In this document: positions 6,855-7,133 of the stretch, piece by piece
How positions within the stretch are numbered: position 1 is the stretch's first letter
Layout: the number at the start of each line of letters is the position of its first letter
From: Bacteroidota bacterium
Lineage (GTDB): Bacteria > Bacteroidota > Bacteroidia > NS11-12g > UBA955
Direction of reading: 5' to 3'
Assembly (NCBI GenBank): GCA_008081305.1
Contig: VMCP01000057.1
Span: 1 to 7,133, forward strand
Length of the DNA stretch: 7,133 nt
The notes under the pieces: model-generated
Told to the model about the DNA's origin: nothing
What the model saw: the letters and a program-made list of their open reading frames with translations, nothing else
The model's database searches: none
Made by a program: the position numbers and the translations under genes

Positions 6855-6863
6855 AATTTTGGT

Positions 6864-7133
6864 CTACTCGAAGCTGAGCACAATCTTGGCACTGCGCGGC
6901 TGAGACTGACAAGTTAAAACGAAGCCATCTTCAATTTCTTTATCGCTTAAGCCTTCTCGTTCCAGCATGTGCACGGATCCTTGACTCACTTTGGCACGAC
7001 AGGTGGTACAAACGCCCACGGTGCAACTGTAAGGAGGATCAATTCCCTCTTTCATCGCAGCATCTAAAATGGTTGAATTTTCATCCACTTCAATGGTATG
7101 TGTTTTACCATAAACGGTCAAGGTTACTTCTGC
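6864..7133 (-). CDS. 2Fe-2S ferredoxin domain, C-terminal part of a protein cut by the window edge (ferredoxin reductase/PaaE-like)
   Basis: The frame is open from the right edge to TAG at 6866-6864, giving 89 visible residues beginning AEVTLTVYGKTHTIEVDEN. A TTG at 7121-7119 sits in mid-strand and is an ordinary Leu, not a start. The domain is a plant-type 2Fe-2S fold: a beta-hairpin (TVYGKTHTIEV), then PYSCTVGVCTTCRAKV and VLTCQSQP give the cluster ligands in the pattern C-x4-C-x2-C-x29-C, ending AKIVLSFE. The C-terminal position, short tail and C-T-V-G-V-C-T-T-C form fit the electron-transfer domain at the end of ferredoxin-NADP reductase/PaaE-type flavoproteins, whose FAD and NAD(P) domains would lie upstream, beyond the window. 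A stand-alone ferredoxin is less likely because the frame continues past the usual start region. It converges on rluD with only 9 bases between stop codons, and no terminator hairpin is seen there. Confidence 0.88.
   Translation of the reverse strand, partial: AEVTLTVYGKTHTIEVDENSTILDAAMKEGIDPPYSCTVGVCTTCRAKVSQGSVHMLEREGLSDKEIEDGFVLTCQSQPRSAKIVLSFE

Noticed and set aside
6855..6863. Bidirectional terminator between rluD and the ferredoxin-domain gene
   Set aside because: Only 9 bases separate the stop codons, and no inverted repeat is visible around them.

Overview
The window looks like chromosomal DNA of a Bacteroidota bacterium, probably a Flavobacteriales-type marine or aquatic lineage. 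This is inferred from protein character: a TonB-dependent receptor with an N-terminal carboxypeptidase-regulatory-like domain, a type IX secretion (T9SS) C-terminal sorting domain, and a two-gene 5'-nucleotidase. It is also supported by a perfect Bacteroidetes-type promoter (TTG-N18-TAnnTTTG) in the only real intergenic region. A species cannot be named from the sequence alone.

Left half, minus strand (4027 down to 1): a three-gene operon read right to left. It holds a secreted lamin-tail-domain (LTD) protein with a T9SS sorting domain, a 906-residue TonB-dependent outer-membrane receptor without a SusD partner, and the first 91 codons of another secreted protein that runs off the left edge. 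Intergenic gaps are 12 and 9 bases, so co-transcription is very likely. The promoter lies at about 4065-4093.

Centre (4028-4146): a 119-base divergent control region. Besides the minus-strand promoter it carries three imperfect 11-bp-period direct repeats (4103-4131) resembling the geometry of PHO boxes.

Right half, plus strand (4147 to 6854): a 5'-nucleotidase split into two overlapping genes in inverted order. The nucleotide-binding C-terminal domain comes first as a lipoprotein, and the metallophosphatase domain follows with a twin-arginine signal. Next comes an RluD-type pseudouridine synthase that starts with TTG. A convergent minus-strand gene enters at the right edge with a plant-type 2Fe-2S domain, probably the C-terminus of a ferredoxin reductase/PaaE-like protein.

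How it may work together (inference): the LTD in the left operon is of the kind found at the N-terminus of extracellular nucleases such as ExeM/ExeS, the receptor can import a bulky ligand, and the divergent genes dephosphorylate nucleotides. The locus therefore reads as a candidate system for using extracellular nucleic acid or nucleotides as a phosphorus or nucleoside source, possibly phosphate-regulated. The nuclease itself is not visible. RluD and the ferredoxin-domain gene look like unrelated housekeeping neighbours. No RNA genes, mobile elements, CRISPR arrays or convincing terminators were found, and no gene-free stretch exceeds 300 bases.
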